A DNA stretch of 60,783 bases, taken from assembly GCA_905181725.1 (NCBI GenBank), contig CAJIYX010000007.1, positions 1 through 60,783 of the forward strand. Reading direction: 5' to 3'. Shown in pieces: positions 34,240 through 43,450 of this stretch. Position numbers and translations under genes: made by a program. The notes beneath the pieces were generated by a model. That model searched no databases, had not been told where the DNA came from, and saw nothing but the letters and a program-made list of their open reading frames with translations. This DNA is from Alphaproteobacteria bacterium UBA830. GTDB lineage: Bacteria > Pseudomonadota > Alphaproteobacteria > MPNO01 > UBA830. Numbering within the stretch: the first letter of the stretch is position 1; every line of letters begins with the position of its first letter.

Positions 34240-35256
34240 CTAATCCCCCGCCAGCATCCCTTCCACAACACGCCGCGCCTGCAACACACCGGCATCGGCA
34301 TTGATGTCGATCTGCTGCCAGTTCGCCGGTGCGGTAGCGATGCTGTGATGTTGTGCCGCGAGCAGGCCGACATCTTCTCCGAAGGCCGTCGAGGCGGCTA
34401 TGGCCAGTGTTTTGGTCAGCGCTTCGTCTTCAATGCGGAAATTGCGTGCGTGGTGCCAGAAATAATGGCAGGTGCCCTCGGTCTCCGGCGTGATCGTGTG
34501 ATTGGAAAATATCGTGATGCCATGGGTTCGGTCGCCGTCGCGCGCGCCGGCACCGGAATCGGCGCAACCGACATCGATGACGACATGAACCGGTGCGGTC
34601 CACGTGATCAGCTGCCAGCGGTCGACGGTGCCGGGGAAATCGCGGGCGGATGCGAACATCGCGGGCGGCAGTTTGTCCATGATCCAGCGGTCGATATGAA
34701 CCATGTTCGCTTCGCGCCTTGTGTCGAGCGGGGCATCGCTGACGCCGTCGGCGCCGAGGGTTGTCGCATGAACGAACTGCACGTGTGACAGGTCGAGCAG
34801 GTTGTCGACCACAAGCTGGTGATTGCACTCAACGTAGAAATAACCGGTATTCGACACCCAGGCCGGATCGTCGTTCCAGTGATAATCCGGGATCAGGCTT
34901 TCATCGGCCTCGGCCGGATCGCCCGGCCATATCCAGATATAGCGGTAGCGTTCTACGACCGGATAGGCGCGGACGGCTGCCCCCGGCGGCACTTTCGATT
35001 GCCCGGGCACTGATACGCAGGTCCCCGCGGTGTCGAATTCCAGCCCGTGATACCCGCATTGCACCCGGTCGCCGACACGCTTGCCGAGCGACAGCGGCAG
35101 ATGCCGATGACAGCAGCGGTCTTCGAGCGCAGCGGGTCTGCCATCGGTCGTGCGGAACAGCACGACCGGATCGCCGCATATGGTGCGGCCCAGAACATCG
35201 TCCGCGATTTCGTGGCTCTGGGCGGCGACGTACCAGCTGTTCTTTAAAAATGGCAT
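34240..35256 (-). CDS. Rieske non-heme iron oxygenase (VanA-like)
   Basis: A 338-residue single-component-type oxygenase. The start MPFLKNSWYVAAQSHEI is typical of vanillate-demethylase/phenoxybenzoate-type oxygenases. Rieske ligands are C-x-H in DRCCHRHLPLSLG (about 46-58) and C-x2-H in CGYHGLEF (about 67-74). The iron site is NLLDLSHVQFVHATTL (about 153-168), giving D-x2-H-x4-H. These enzymes O-demethylate or hydroxylate aromatic acids with a separate reductase, not seen here. Its start overlaps the end of the molybdenum hydroxylase gene by 13 bp, so the two are coupled. Confidence 0.88.
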   Translation of the reverse strand: MPFLKNSWYVAAQSHEIADDVLGRTICGDPVVLFRTTDGRPAALEDRCCHRHLPLSLGKRVGDRVQCGYHGLEFDTAGTCVSVPGQSKVPPGAAVRAYPVVERYRYIWIWPGDPAEADESLIPDYHWNDDPAWVSNTGYFYVECNHQLVVDNLLDLSHVQFVHATTLGADGVSDAPLDTRREANMVHIDRWIMDKLPPAMFASARDFPGTVDRWQLITWTAPVHVVIDVGCADSGAGARDGDRTHGITIFSNHTITPETEGTCHYFWHHARNFRIEDEALTKTLAIAASTAFGEDVGLLAAQHHSIATAPANWQQIDINADAGVLQARRVVEGMLAGD

Positions 35257-37589
35257 TCATTGGCTCCGCGTGATCTGGTCACTTCGTTAATCATCTCGAC
35301 GATCCGTTTCGGCTCGATCGGCAGTTCGCGGACCACGACGCCGAACGGCGAAAGTGCGTCATCCACGGCGGACGCGATGGCGGAGGTCACCGGTATGGTG
35401 CCGCCTTCCCCAGCCCCTTTGACGCCGAGCGGGTTCAACGGTGTCGGACTTTCCATGTGGACGATGTCGTAATGCGGTACTTCGGGTGCCGAGGGCAGCA
35501 AGTATTCGCCGAAATTCGTCGTCTGCGGCTGTCCGTGATCGTCATAGATCATGCGTTCGAACAGGGCCGAACCCAGTCCGTGGGTGGCGCCGCCGGTAAT
35601 CTGGCCCTCGACGATGGTCGGGTTTATCAGCCGGCCGCTATCGTGGACGATGACATAATTCAGCACCTGCACATGGCCTGTGCCGGGATCGATTTCGACC
35701 TCGGCGACATGCACGCCGTTGCAGTATGTCAGGGTCGGTGGGCTGAAATGGGCGGTTGCCTCCATCCCGGGGTCAACGCCGCCGGGCAGGGAGAAGCCGG
35801 GCATGCCCTGCACGGCGCGGGCGACATCGCCAAGCGTGACTGACATATCGGGTACGCCGCGCACCGATATTTTTCCGTCGGCGATATCGAGATCTTCTTC
35901 CGCCGCTTCGAGTAGGTGGGCGGCAACTTTCAGCGCCTTCTGGCGGACCTCGAGCGCCGCAACATGCACCGACGAGCCTGCGGTGACCGCCTGCCGGCTG
36001 GCAAAGGCGCCAAGCCCGAGGGAGACGGTGCCGGTATCGCCGGTGACAACCTCAATATCCTCAATGGCCGCCCCCGTCTGAGCGGCGCAGACCTGGGCAA
36101 GCGCGGTCTGGAGCCCCTGTCCCTGGTCGGTCGCACCAGTATAGATCACGATTTTGCCCGATGGTTTGACGCGCACGGTAGCGGATTCGAAGGGGCCGCG
36201 CCCGGTGCCCTCAACGTAATTGGCGACACCGATGCCGAGATAGCGGCCTTCCGAGAGCGCCGCCGCCTGCCGGGCCGCGAACCCGCCGTATCCGGCGCGA
36301 TCCAGTGCGGTATCGAGCGCCGCCGGATAATCACCGGAATCGTATGTCATGGTCGCGCCGTCGCGGGTTTTGATCTGCGTGTCATAGGGCATGGCGTCGG
36401 CGGGAATCAGGTTGCGGCGGCGGACTTCTACCCGGTCCAGGCCGAGCTCGCGGGCGATGCGGTCCATCAGCCTTTCCATCGCAAACGTGCCCTGCGGACG
36501 TCCCGCCCCGCGGACGGGTGTCACCGGTGTCATGTTTGTCAGCGCCAGTTTGACGTCGAGCGACATTGTCGGCAGCTCGTACGGCCCGAGGAAATTGGTC
36601 GCCGCGTTATAGGGCAGGTTCACCCCGTAAGGCGTGTAGGCGCCATGATCGTGGGCCATCGTGCCGCGCACGCCGAGCAGCCGGCCATCCGCATCAACGG
36701 CGACCTCCATATCCCAGAGCTGGTCGCGCTCCATCGTGGCGGCCGTAAAATGCTCGCGCCGGTCCTCGACCCATTTGACCGGGCGGCCCAGGAGCATGGC
36801 GGCCACGGGTATGACCACTTCTTCCTGATAGAAAACGAATTTGGGGCCAAATCCGCCGCCGACAGTCGGCGTGACGACCCGGATGCGGTCTTCCGGCAGA
36901 TCCAGCATCTGCACCAGGATGCTCTGAGCCCGGTGCGCCATCTGAGTGGCCGACCAGACGGTCAGCACATTGTCGCGCGGATTGACCTCTGCCGCGACGC
37001 CGCGGCATTCGATGGCATGACCGAGACCCTTGTGCTGGTGCAGGGTTTCGCAAAAGACATGCGCCGCGCCGTCAAACGCGGTCTCGGTGTCGCCATAGGC
37101 TAGCGTGAACCCGGCGACCAGGTTATCGTCGAATTCCGAATGCGCCGTGGCAGCGCCGTCATCGAGCGCGGTGAGATAGTTCGCGGAAACAGGCATATCT
37201 GTATAATCGACATAGACCAGCCGTGCCGCATCTTCGGCAATATAGGCCGTCTCGGCGATGACGCAGGCGACGGGCTCTCCGACATAGCGGACTTCGCCAT
37301 CGGCAAGCGTCGACGGGCTGGCCGACAGTTTGAGCGCACCGGAGGGCTGCTCGACCGGCATCACTGTATCGGTCAAGTGAGGGCGTAGGTCATCCAGCGT
37401 ATACACGGTGACGACGCCATCGATTGCGAGCGCCGCTTCGCTGTCGATGCCGGTAATTGCGGCATGGGCGACGGGTGCGCGCACGAAGGCTGCGTGCAGC
37501 ATCTCGGGCAGGTGTATATCGTCAAGATAGCGCCCTTTGCCCCGCAGCAATGCCGGGTCTTCGACCCGTTTGATCTTTTCACCAAACAC
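35244..37589 (-). CDS. xanthine dehydrogenase/CoxL family molybdopterin-binding subunit
   Basis: A large Mo-binding subunit of about 780 residues. After RVEDPALLRGKGRYLDDI come the active-site loop segments VGGGFGPKF, PVRGAGRPQGTFAMERL and the catalytic Glu in GVKGAGEGGTIPV near the C-terminus. The RGAGR loop lacks the Cys of true CO dehydrogenase (form I), placing it with form II or general aldehyde/xanthine-type hydroxylases. I prefer the GTG at 37589 (product begins MFGEKIKRVED), which matches family starts and follows GGGAAAG. An in-frame ATG at 37643 would add 18 unconserved residues. The FAD and [2Fe-2S] subunit genes that normally accompany it are absent. Confidence 0.85.
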   Translation of the reverse strand: MFGEKIKRVEDPALLRGKGRYLDDIHLPEMLHAAFVRAPVAHAAITGIDSEAALAIDGVVTVYTLDDLRPHLTDTVMPVEQPSGALKLSASPSTLADGEVRYVGEPVACVIAETAYIAEDAARLVYVDYTDMPVSANYLTALDDGAATAHSEFDDNLVAGFTLAYGDTETAFDGAAHVFCETLHQHKGLGHAIECRGVAAEVNPRDNVLTVWSATQMAHRAQSILVQMLDLPEDRIRVVTPTVGGGFGPKFVFYQEEVVIPVAAMLLGRPVKWVEDRREHFTAATMERDQLWDMEVAVDADGRLLGVRGTMAHDHGAYTPYGVNLPYNAATNFLGPYELPTMSLDVKLALTNMTPVTPVRGAGRPQGTFAMERLMDRIARELGLDRVEVRRRNLIPADAMPYDTQIKTRDGATMTYDSGDYPAALDTALDRAGYGGFAARQAAALSEGRYLGIGVANYVEGTGRGPFESATVRVKPSGKIVIYTGATDQGQGLQTALAQVCAAQTGAAIEDIEVVTGDTGTVSLGLGAFASRQAVTAGSSVHVAALEVRQKALKVAAHLLEAAEEDLDIADGKISVRGVPDMSVTLGDVARAVQGMPGFSLPGGVDPGMEATAHFSPPTLTYCNGVHVAEVEIDPGTGHVQVLNYVIVHDSGRLINPTIVEGQITGGATHGLGSALFERMIYDDHGQPQTTNFGEYLLPSAPEVPHYDIVHMESPTPLNPLGVKGAGEGGTIPVTSAIASAVDDALSPFGVVVRELPIEPKRIVEMINEVTRSRGANECHF

Positions 37590-37699
37590 GTAATGACTTT
37601 CCCTGTTGAACCACAGAATACCGGGGCACAACGGCGCCGTCATCTGTTCAGGTGGGATGTTTCAGTAAAAAATATAAGGGGATCGGCAGTGTGCCGGGT

Positions 37700-38776
37700 T
37701 TAACCGGTGGCTTGTTGCTGCTGGGCGTTGAGCTGTTTGAGGTCGAACAGGTAATCGGGGTCCAGTCGCCAGTGCTCGACGACCTTGTCGCCGGGGCGTG
37801 CGCTTCGGCTGAGCAGGAAGATCGAGGCGAAGTCGGGCTTCATAATTTCAAGCGATCGGCACAGGATAGCAAGCGCTTCTCCACTCTGTTCCAAGACGAA
37901 ACAGCGCACCAGCTTGGTGTTCAGGGTCGACATTCCCGACAGCATTTCTTCGAACAGTGCGATTTCGCCTTGGCGCAGGGTCTGGATCAGAAGCTGCGGC
38001 GTGATCGCCTCGGCCTTCTGAAGTTTCTCGGCGAGCTCCTGAGATTTGCGGAGCGGCGTATCGTCTATGATTCCCGGGTTGTTGGGGCCACCCCCCAGTA
38101 TGTCGTGAATCGTATCCTAGATCTTATCGTCAAGTTCGGCTTCATCGATCCGGTAATGCTCGACAATATGTTTGCGCAAAGCTGCCGAAACCCACCGGTA
38201 GATGCGTTTAGCGAGGTCAGGCCCAAGATCGCCACGATTGATCAGCGGGACCTGAATGTCGTCGATGTTTTCCGACTACTCGACAAGGTATCCCATCGCT
38301 GAACCAGAGATATCGGCATTGTTATTTTCCAGCAGCGTCTTGATCACATCGACATTCCCGGTGCCGATCAAGGCCTCGGAGACCGGCTCTGAAGCGGTCT
38401 CACGCATGGCGATGGCAAGCTGGTGGTCGAATGTCTGGTGTTCGACAATCTCGATCAGTTCAATATTTTAGAAAATGGTGCTTTGGGTAAGAATAGGGTG
38501 TGCGACTTCGATCTGGTCGTTGGCGAGTGCGGAAATCAGCTTGTGTGGCGCATTGGCCTCGACCGCCATGCGTTTGGCTCGCACCTAGCGGACCTTCATT
38601 TCAACGTCATGAATTAGCTGGCACAGAATATCGAACATGATATTTCGTTCCGCGTCGCGCAGTACGGTGTCGGTGTCGAAGAAAAGATCCCCGACGATCT
38701 GGCCAAGACGCGTGCGTCCTTCCACGGACTTGTCGCGGGCCAATCCGATTAAATCGATGTGTTCAGGTTCTGTCAT
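37700..38776 (-). pseudogene. DUF2336 protein gene interrupted by four in-frame stops
   Basis: A single continuous minus-strand frame of 359 codons matches the alphaproteobacterial DUF2336 family from MTEPEHIDLIGLARDKSVEG to QLNAQQQQATG. The family segments LFFD, ILCQLIHDVEMKVR, LANDQIEVAHPILTQS, YLVE, RIYRWVSAALRKHI and RQGEIALFEEMLSG are all visible in that frame. It is broken by TAG (38585-38587), TAA (38468-38470), TAG (38276-38278) and TAG (38117-38119), with no frameshift. From my memory of the family, the second and third stops fall where Gln is usual and the fourth where Glu is usual. TAG ends normal genes here, so this is decay and not recoding. DUF2336 has no established function. 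Confidence 0.82.
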
Positions 38777-38823
38777 GCAGCCGTAGGTATGATGCGTTTA
38801 CTATATAAGGACACATGCCAAGC

Positions 38824-38843
38824 ATTTGAGATTTAGCTCAAAT
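38824..38843. repeat. inverted repeat in AT-rich gap
   Basis: ATTTGAG and CTCAAAT form a perfect 7-bp inverted repeat with a 6-nt centre. It lies in the 202-bp AT-rich gap (38777-38978) between the divergent DUF2336 remnant and the small hypothetical gene. It could be a regulator site; the rest of the gap holds AT-rich promoter-like DNA and no gene. Confidence 0.4.
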
Positions 38844-38978
38844 TTGGGTTAACGGACAGGTGGCGGCCTGCTTCTCTTAAAAGTTGTATTTTTTTACCGT
38901 ACTTATACACCGGATGTTAAATGAAGGCCCCTAAAATCTTATACTAAATACCATATAACAGAGAGTTTCAGACCTCAT

Positions 38979-39215
38979 ATGAATATTTCTGCTTTTCAGT
39001 CTGATGCACGTTTGCCGGGTAATTCGACGGACCCGAACCCGGAGACATCACAGCCGCGCCCGCAATTCACGACGCCCGCGTCGGCACAGGCATCGAACGT
39101 TCCGCGCGAAGTCGCACAACGGGCCCCGGACGCACAGCCGGTGCTCGATCTCTCCGACACCACGCTGACACGTCGCGATGTGCCACGCGGATCGTTTGCC
39201 GACATTATCGCGTAA
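38979..39215 (+). CDS. small Pro/Ser/Thr-rich hypothetical protein
   Basis: A 78-residue protein with a disordered, Pro/Gln/Thr-rich middle and a conserved-looking tail, DVPRGSFADIIA. A PRGS-(L/F)-x-D-I ending is seen in other small alphaproteobacterial proteins, as far as I recall. There is no signal peptide or membrane segment. GAGAG about 16 nt before the ATG is a weak ribosome-binding site. The AT-rich DNA upstream supports a promoter. No function can be given. Confidence 0.45.
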   Translation: MNISAFQSDARLPGNSTDPNPETSQPRPQFTTPASAQASNVPREVAQRAPDAQPVLDLSDTTLTRRDVPRGSFADIIA

Positions 39216-39300
39216 GACGGCACTAGTAGATTCCATAGATCATGGCGGGCAGAACTGCTTTTTGCTTGTCCGGGCGGCCCTCGAGGCGCAATTATAGGCA

Positions 39301-39873
39301 ATGACACAAGATACATTTTCAGGCGGGCCGTCCGCCGAGTCTCCTGCCGGCCCAATCGTTCGACAAATCCCTGAAGGCGACAATCGCGAACGCCTTGTCT
39401 GCACCGATTGCGGCTTTATCAACTATGAAAACCCCAAGATTGTCGTTGGTGCTGTCTGCACATGGGACGGCAAGGTTCTGCTATGCCGCCGGGCGATAAA
39501 TCCACAGCGTGGTCTGTGGACGATCCCTGCCGGCTTTATGGAACTGAATGAAACCGCCGAGGCCGGGGCCGCGCGGGAGGCAAAGGAAGAAGCCTGCGCC
39601 GATATCGATATCGATGGGCTAATCGGCGTGTATACAATCCCGCGGATCAGCCAGGTCCAGCTTATTTACCGTGCAATCGTGCGTGACGGTGCGTTCGATG
39701 TGGGCGAGGAAACCCTGGAACTCGATCTGTTCGACTGGGATGCCATCCCGTGGGATGAAATTGCCTTCCCATCGGTCAGATGGGCGCTCGATCACTGGCG
39801 CGAACTCGGCGATGCCGATGTCTGGCCACCATTCTCAAATCCGGCCGGCCAGGACGGCAACTATCACGTGTAG
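39301..39873 (+). CDS. NUDIX hydrolase with N-terminal zinc ribbon
   Basis: A 190-residue protein. A short zinc-ribbon-like start (C34-x2-C37 in LVCTDCGFINYENPK) precedes the NUDIX domain. The Nudix box begins at G78 (GFMELNETAEAGAAREAKEE) and contains the metal-binding REAKEE at 92-97, matching G-x5-E-x7-REuxEE. The combination resembles ADP-ribose/NADH pyrophosphatase relatives. It hydrolyses a nucleoside diphosphate derivative; the exact substrate is unknown. It converges with the HMG-CoA lyase gene. Confidence 0.87.
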   Translation: MTQDTFSGGPSAESPAGPIVRQIPEGDNRERLVCTDCGFINYENPKIVVGAVCTWDGKVLLCRRAINPQRGLWTIPAGFMELNETAEAGAAREAKEEACADIDIDGLIGVYTIPRISQVQLIYRAIVRDGAFDVGEETLELDLFDWDAIPWDEIAFPSVRWALDHWRELGDADVWPPFSNPAGQDGNYHV

Positions 39874-39909
39874 ATAACGGGCGCGATTTTCCGGCGTGAA
39901 TCTCCGGTG

Positions 39910-40830
39910 TCAGGCGCGAAGCTCCGCTGGCGGGAAAACACCGGCCTTGCCGATCATCGCCGGCGTCGCGTGACCGAGCTGTTCGCCTATCCAGTCGCCG
40001 GCGGCAATCAGCTTGTCGATATCCACACCCGTTTCGATTCCCATGCGGTTGAGCATGTAGATCAGGTCCTCGGTCGGCACGTTGCCGGTCGCCCGCGGCG
40101 CAAACGGGCAACCGCCGATACCACCGGCCGATGCGTCGATCGACTGCACGCCCGCCTCGATTGCGGCGTAGCAATTGGCAAGGCCCGTGTTGCGGGTGTT
40201 ATGGAAATGCGCACGGAACCGCGCCGAGGGAGCGACTTCCATTACGGCGCCGAACAGGTCGGCAACTTGGCTCGGCACGGCGCAGCCGATGGTGTCGGCA
40301 AGGGCTATCTCGAACGTATCATCGCCGGCGCAGCGTTCGACCAGATCGATCACCCGCTCGGGCGGCACTTCGCCCTGGAAAGGACAGCCAAAAGCCGTTG
40401 AGATCGTCAGCGAACAGCGCACCCCGGAGGCCTTTGCTTCTGCGGCGATCTCTTCATAAACGTCGACCGCCTGTTCGATCGTGGTTCCCTGATTTTTCTG
40501 GCTGAAGGTATCGGATGCGACCAGCGCGTAGTTTACTTCCTTGCAGCCTGCTTCGAGTGCACGGTCGAGACCACGGCGGTTCAGCACCAGCCCGATATAG
40601 GTGACGCCATCATCTTCGGGCAGGGCGGCCAGAACCTCTTCGGCCTCCGCCATCTGTGGGACACGTTTCGGGTTGACGAAGCTCACAGCCTCCATGCGCC
40701 GGATACCCGCATCCGCAAGATTGCCGATAAAGGCGACCTTCGTGGCGACATCCAAAATCTCGGGTTCGTTCTGCAGCCCGTCGCGGGGGCCGACATCGAT
40801 GATCTCAACGCTACGTGGTGCGGTCGTCAT
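39910..40830 (-). CDS. mvaB: hydroxymethylglutaryl-CoA lyase
   Basis: A 306-residue TIM-barrel lyase of the DRE-metallolyase family. It has VGPRDGLQNEPEIL (about 10-23, Arg-Asp metal/substrate site), SAGGIGGCPFAPRATGN near the C-terminal side with the catalytic Cys, and HFHNTRNTGLAN (metal-binding His pair). It splits HMG-CoA into acetyl-CoA and acetoacetate in leucine breakdown. The ATG at 40830 (MTTAPRSVEIIDVG) follows GAGG at about 10 nt and gives the usual 300-residue length; an upstream in-frame start would add 21 unlikely residues. Confidence 0.88.
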   Translation of the reverse strand: MTTAPRSVEIIDVGPRDGLQNEPEILDVATKVAFIGNLADAGIRRMEAVSFVNPKRVPQMAEAEEVLAALPEDDGVTYIGLVLNRRGLDRALEAGCKEVNYALVASDTFSQKNQGTTIEQAVDVYEEIAAEAKASGVRCSLTISTAFGCPFQGEVPPERVIDLVERCAGDDTFEIALADTIGCAVPSQVADLFGAVMEVAPSARFRAHFHNTRNTGLANCYAAIEAGVQSIDASAGGIGGCPFAPRATGNVPTEDLIYMLNRMGIETGVDIDKLIAAGDWIGEQLGHATPAMIGKAGVFPPAELRA

Positions 40831-40864
40831 TCCGGGCAATCCTCTAAAACGCTTATTCACGGTA

Positions 40865-42091
40865 TTATACTGCAAATCTGACTGCATTGGCACGCCGCTC
40901 CCGCCCGCGCGACAGGATGGCGAGGACGAAGCCGACCGCCGCCAGAGAGACCATCAACCAGACCACGTCGTGCCAGTTGCCGGTCGATGCGCGCACCGCC
41001 GCCGCTGCGGGCGGGCCGAACAGCATGCCGGTATTGGTGCCCATCACCATAAGGCCGTTCATCGTGCCGATCTGCGACGGCGACGGGGTATAGGTGGCGA
41101 CCGAGCCCAACGCGGCCGCCGGCACCATGCCGCCAAAAATGCCGAACATGATTGCGAAGCCGAGTCTTGCCGTATCCGGCAGGATGGCGGAAAAAATACC
41201 GATCTGTGACAGTCCCATCCCGATCGCGCCGATGGCAAGCAGCGCCCAGCACGACATACCCCGGCCCATCGCCCAGGCTGAGAACCAGTTGCCGATGGCA
41301 TTGAACATCAGCACGATTGCGGGGATGGTGGCCGCAACCAGTGTACCCGACCCGTAAACTTCGCGCATATAGCTCGGTAGCCAGGCCATCATCGAGATAT
41401 GCTGCGCGGCGTATAGCGCGAAGCACCCTGCCACCAGCAACGCGCCAGGGCTTGCCAGGCATTTTGTGAGGTTGTCGAGCATCGACGATGTGCTGACATC
41501 GCTGCTTTGGCGTCGCCGCCAGCCGGCCGTGACTTTCAGGACAATCCCGGCCCAGATCACGGTGATGCCGCTGCTGATCAGCCACAAGGTGCGCCAGCCC
41601 CAGGCATCCAAGATCAGTGCGCCAGCGATCAGCATGACCGAAAACCCGACCGGTACGTAGGACGACCATATCCCTAGCGCCCATTTGCGGTCGCCGTCGG
41701 CGGTGACGTGGGTGATCATCCCGGCGCCGGTGATGGTCACGGAGGTAAAACCGAGCCCTTCGATAAATCGCGAGGCCAGCATCACTTCGCCCGATTGTGC
41801 AAAGGCGCCCAACAGGCTGCCCGCAGTCATGGCGATGAGCCCGAAAATCAGGATCCGGCGCTGGCCGATGCGGTCGGCGACCGATCCCGCGACGAGACCC
41901 AGCGCAAAGCCGGTACAAGAGATCATCGATGCGATCCAGCCGCCCGTCACCAGCCCGGCATCAAGTGCCAGGCGGATTTCGGGCATGGCGGGCGGGAGTT
42001 TTCCCAAGTGCGTTGCGACGACGATACCTGCGCCGAAGGCGACCCAGACGATTGGCCACTGTGTCTGCTGAGATTGGTTGCCATCTGCCAT
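40865..42091 (-). CDS. MFS transporter
   Basis: A 408-residue major facilitator with 12 hydrophobic segments. It has the loop 2-3 motif GSVADRIGQRRILIFG (about 70-85) and a central loop near 200 (TAGWRRRQSSDVSTSS). It resembles aromatic acid/nitrate-type MFS carriers only in a general way. It lies upstream of the HMG-CoA lyase gene on the same strand with a 34-bp gap, and is divergent from the CoA-transferase gene. Substrate unknown. Confidence 0.82.
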   Translation of the reverse strand: MADGNQSQQTQWPIVWVAFGAGIVVATHLGKLPPAMPEIRLALDAGLVTGGWIASMISCTGFALGLVAGSVADRIGQRRILIFGLIAMTAGSLLGAFAQSGEVMLASRFIEGLGFTSVTITGAGMITHVTADGDRKWALGIWSSYVPVGFSVMLIAGALILDAWGWRTLWLISSGITVIWAGIVLKVTAGWRRRQSSDVSTSSMLDNLTKCLASPGALLVAGCFALYAAQHISMMAWLPSYMREVYGSGTLVAATIPAIVLMFNAIGNWFSAWAMGRGMSCWALLAIGAIGMGLSQIGIFSAILPDTARLGFAIMFGIFGGMVPAAALGSVATYTPSPSQIGTMNGLMVMGTNTGMLFGPPAAAAVRASTGNWHDVVWLMVSLAAVGFVLAILSRGRERRANAVRFAV

Positions 42092-42218
42092 GCAGGGTTA
42101 TCCCCCGCGCGGCTTGACCCGTCCATACCCGTCAGCGATCCTGCCGGAAATCACACCGTCAGATACAACGTTATTCCACGGTCGGATACACCGGTAGAAA
42201 CAAGGACATACGAACAAA

Positions 42219-43433
42219 ATGGGCACTGAATCTGCCCCCCGCACGGGGCCGCTTGCGAATATTCGCGTCATTGAGATGGGCACCATGATTGCCGGGCCTT
42301 TTTGCGGCCAGTTGCTGGCGGATCACGGGGCCGAGGTCATCAAACTGGAGCAACCTGGCGTCGGCGATCCGATGCGCGAATGGGGCAAGGAAAAGCCCCA
42401 CGGTAAGGCCCTTTTTTGGCCGGTGCTGGGACGGAACAAGCTATCCGCGACGCTGAATGCCCGCGAAGCCGAGGGCCAGGCGATGGTCAAAAAACTGGTC
42501 GAAGGTGCAGACATATTACTGGAGAATTTCCGCCCCGGGACGATGGAGCGCTGGGGGCTGAGCTATGAGGAACTGGCGGCGATCAACCCGAAGCTGATCA
42601 TGATCCGGGTTTCCGGCTTCGGCCAGACAGGACCTTATGCGAAGCGGGCCGGCTACGGCGCCATCGGCGAGGCTATGGGCGGCCTGCGCTACACCACGGG
42701 CGATCCATCCCTGCCGCCGAGCCGTGCCGGAATTTCCATTGGCGATTCGCTCGCCGCCACCCATGCCTGTCTCGGCGCGATGATGGCGCTGCATCAGGTC
42801 CATCTGACGGGCAAGGGTCAGGTGATCGACGCATCGATCTTCGAATCCGTTCTCAACATGATGGAAAACGTCGTCACCGATTACGATGCGGGCGGTTATA
42901 TCCGCGAACGCACGGGCTCGTTCCTGCCGAAAATAGCGCCGTCGAATATCTATCCGACCAAAGAAAACATCTGGCTGGTGATTGGTGCCAATCAGGATTC
43001 GGTCTGGGGTCGGATGGCCGAGGCGATGGGCCGCCCCGAACTGGCGACCGACGAGCGCTATGCCACCCACGGGGCTCGGGGGATCAACCAGATCGAACTG
43101 GATAAGCTGATTTCCGACTGGACCAAGGATTTCCCCGTCGCGGAGCTTGAAGAATTGCTCCATGAGTACGGCATCCCCAATGGTAAGATAAACCGCGCGC
43201 CCGAAATGCTCGAAGACCCGCAGTTCAAGGCGCGTGAGGCGATTATTCGGATCGATCATCCGGAATTCGGCAATATCGCGATGCAGAACGTAGCGCCGAA
43301 GCTGTCCGAAACGCAGGGAACCGTGCGGCATACAGGACCGGAACTGGGCGAGCATAATGACTATGTCTGGGGTGAACTTGCGGGCAATTCCGCAGACGAC
43401 ATCGCCGACCTCCGCGACCGCGGTATCATTTAG
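42219..43433 (+). CDS. CaiB/BaiF family (type III) CoA-transferase
   Basis: A 404-residue type III CoA-transferase. The family start is IRVIEMGTMIAGPFCGQLLADHGAEVIKLE in outline, followed by LGRNKLSATLN, ILLENFRPGTMERWGLSYEEL and the catalytic Asp in GQVIDASIFES (about residue 204-208). It moves CoA between two carboxylic acids. It is followed after 17 bp by an HpaB-type monooxygenase gene, so the pair may activate and hydroxylate one aromatic substrate, or the two steps may be linked through a later acyl-CoA intermediate. Confidence 0.87.
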   Translation: MGTESAPRTGPLANIRVIEMGTMIAGPFCGQLLADHGAEVIKLEQPGVGDPMREWGKEKPHGKALFWPVLGRNKLSATLNAREAEGQAMVKKLVEGADILLENFRPGTMERWGLSYEELAAINPKLIMIRVSGFGQTGPYAKRAGYGAIGEAMGGLRYTTGDPSLPPSRAGISIGDSLAATHACLGAMMALHQVHLTGKGQVIDASIFESVLNMMENVVTDYDAGGYIRERTGSFLPKIAPSNIYPTKENIWLVIGANQDSVWGRMAEAMGRPELATDERYATHGARGINQIELDKLISDWTKDFPVAELEELLHEYGIPNGKINRAPEMLEDPQFKAREAIIRIDHPEFGNIAMQNVAPKLSETQGTVRHTGPELGEHNDYVWGELAGNSADDIADLRDRGII

Positions 43434-43450
43434 GATTTGAGGAGAGCGGA

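Noticed and set aside
35244..37589. Carbon monoxide dehydrogenase large subunit (CoxL form I)
   Set aside because: The active-site loop reads RGAGR, without the Cys-containing form I loop, and coxM/coxS are absent.
37700..38776. Stop-codon recoding (TAG/TAA read as Gln) to explain the in-frame stops
   Set aside because: TAG and TAA end many intact genes here, such as pgk, the enoyl-CoA hydratase and the NUDIX gene, and the kinase remnant also has frameshifts and a deletion. Simple decay fits better.
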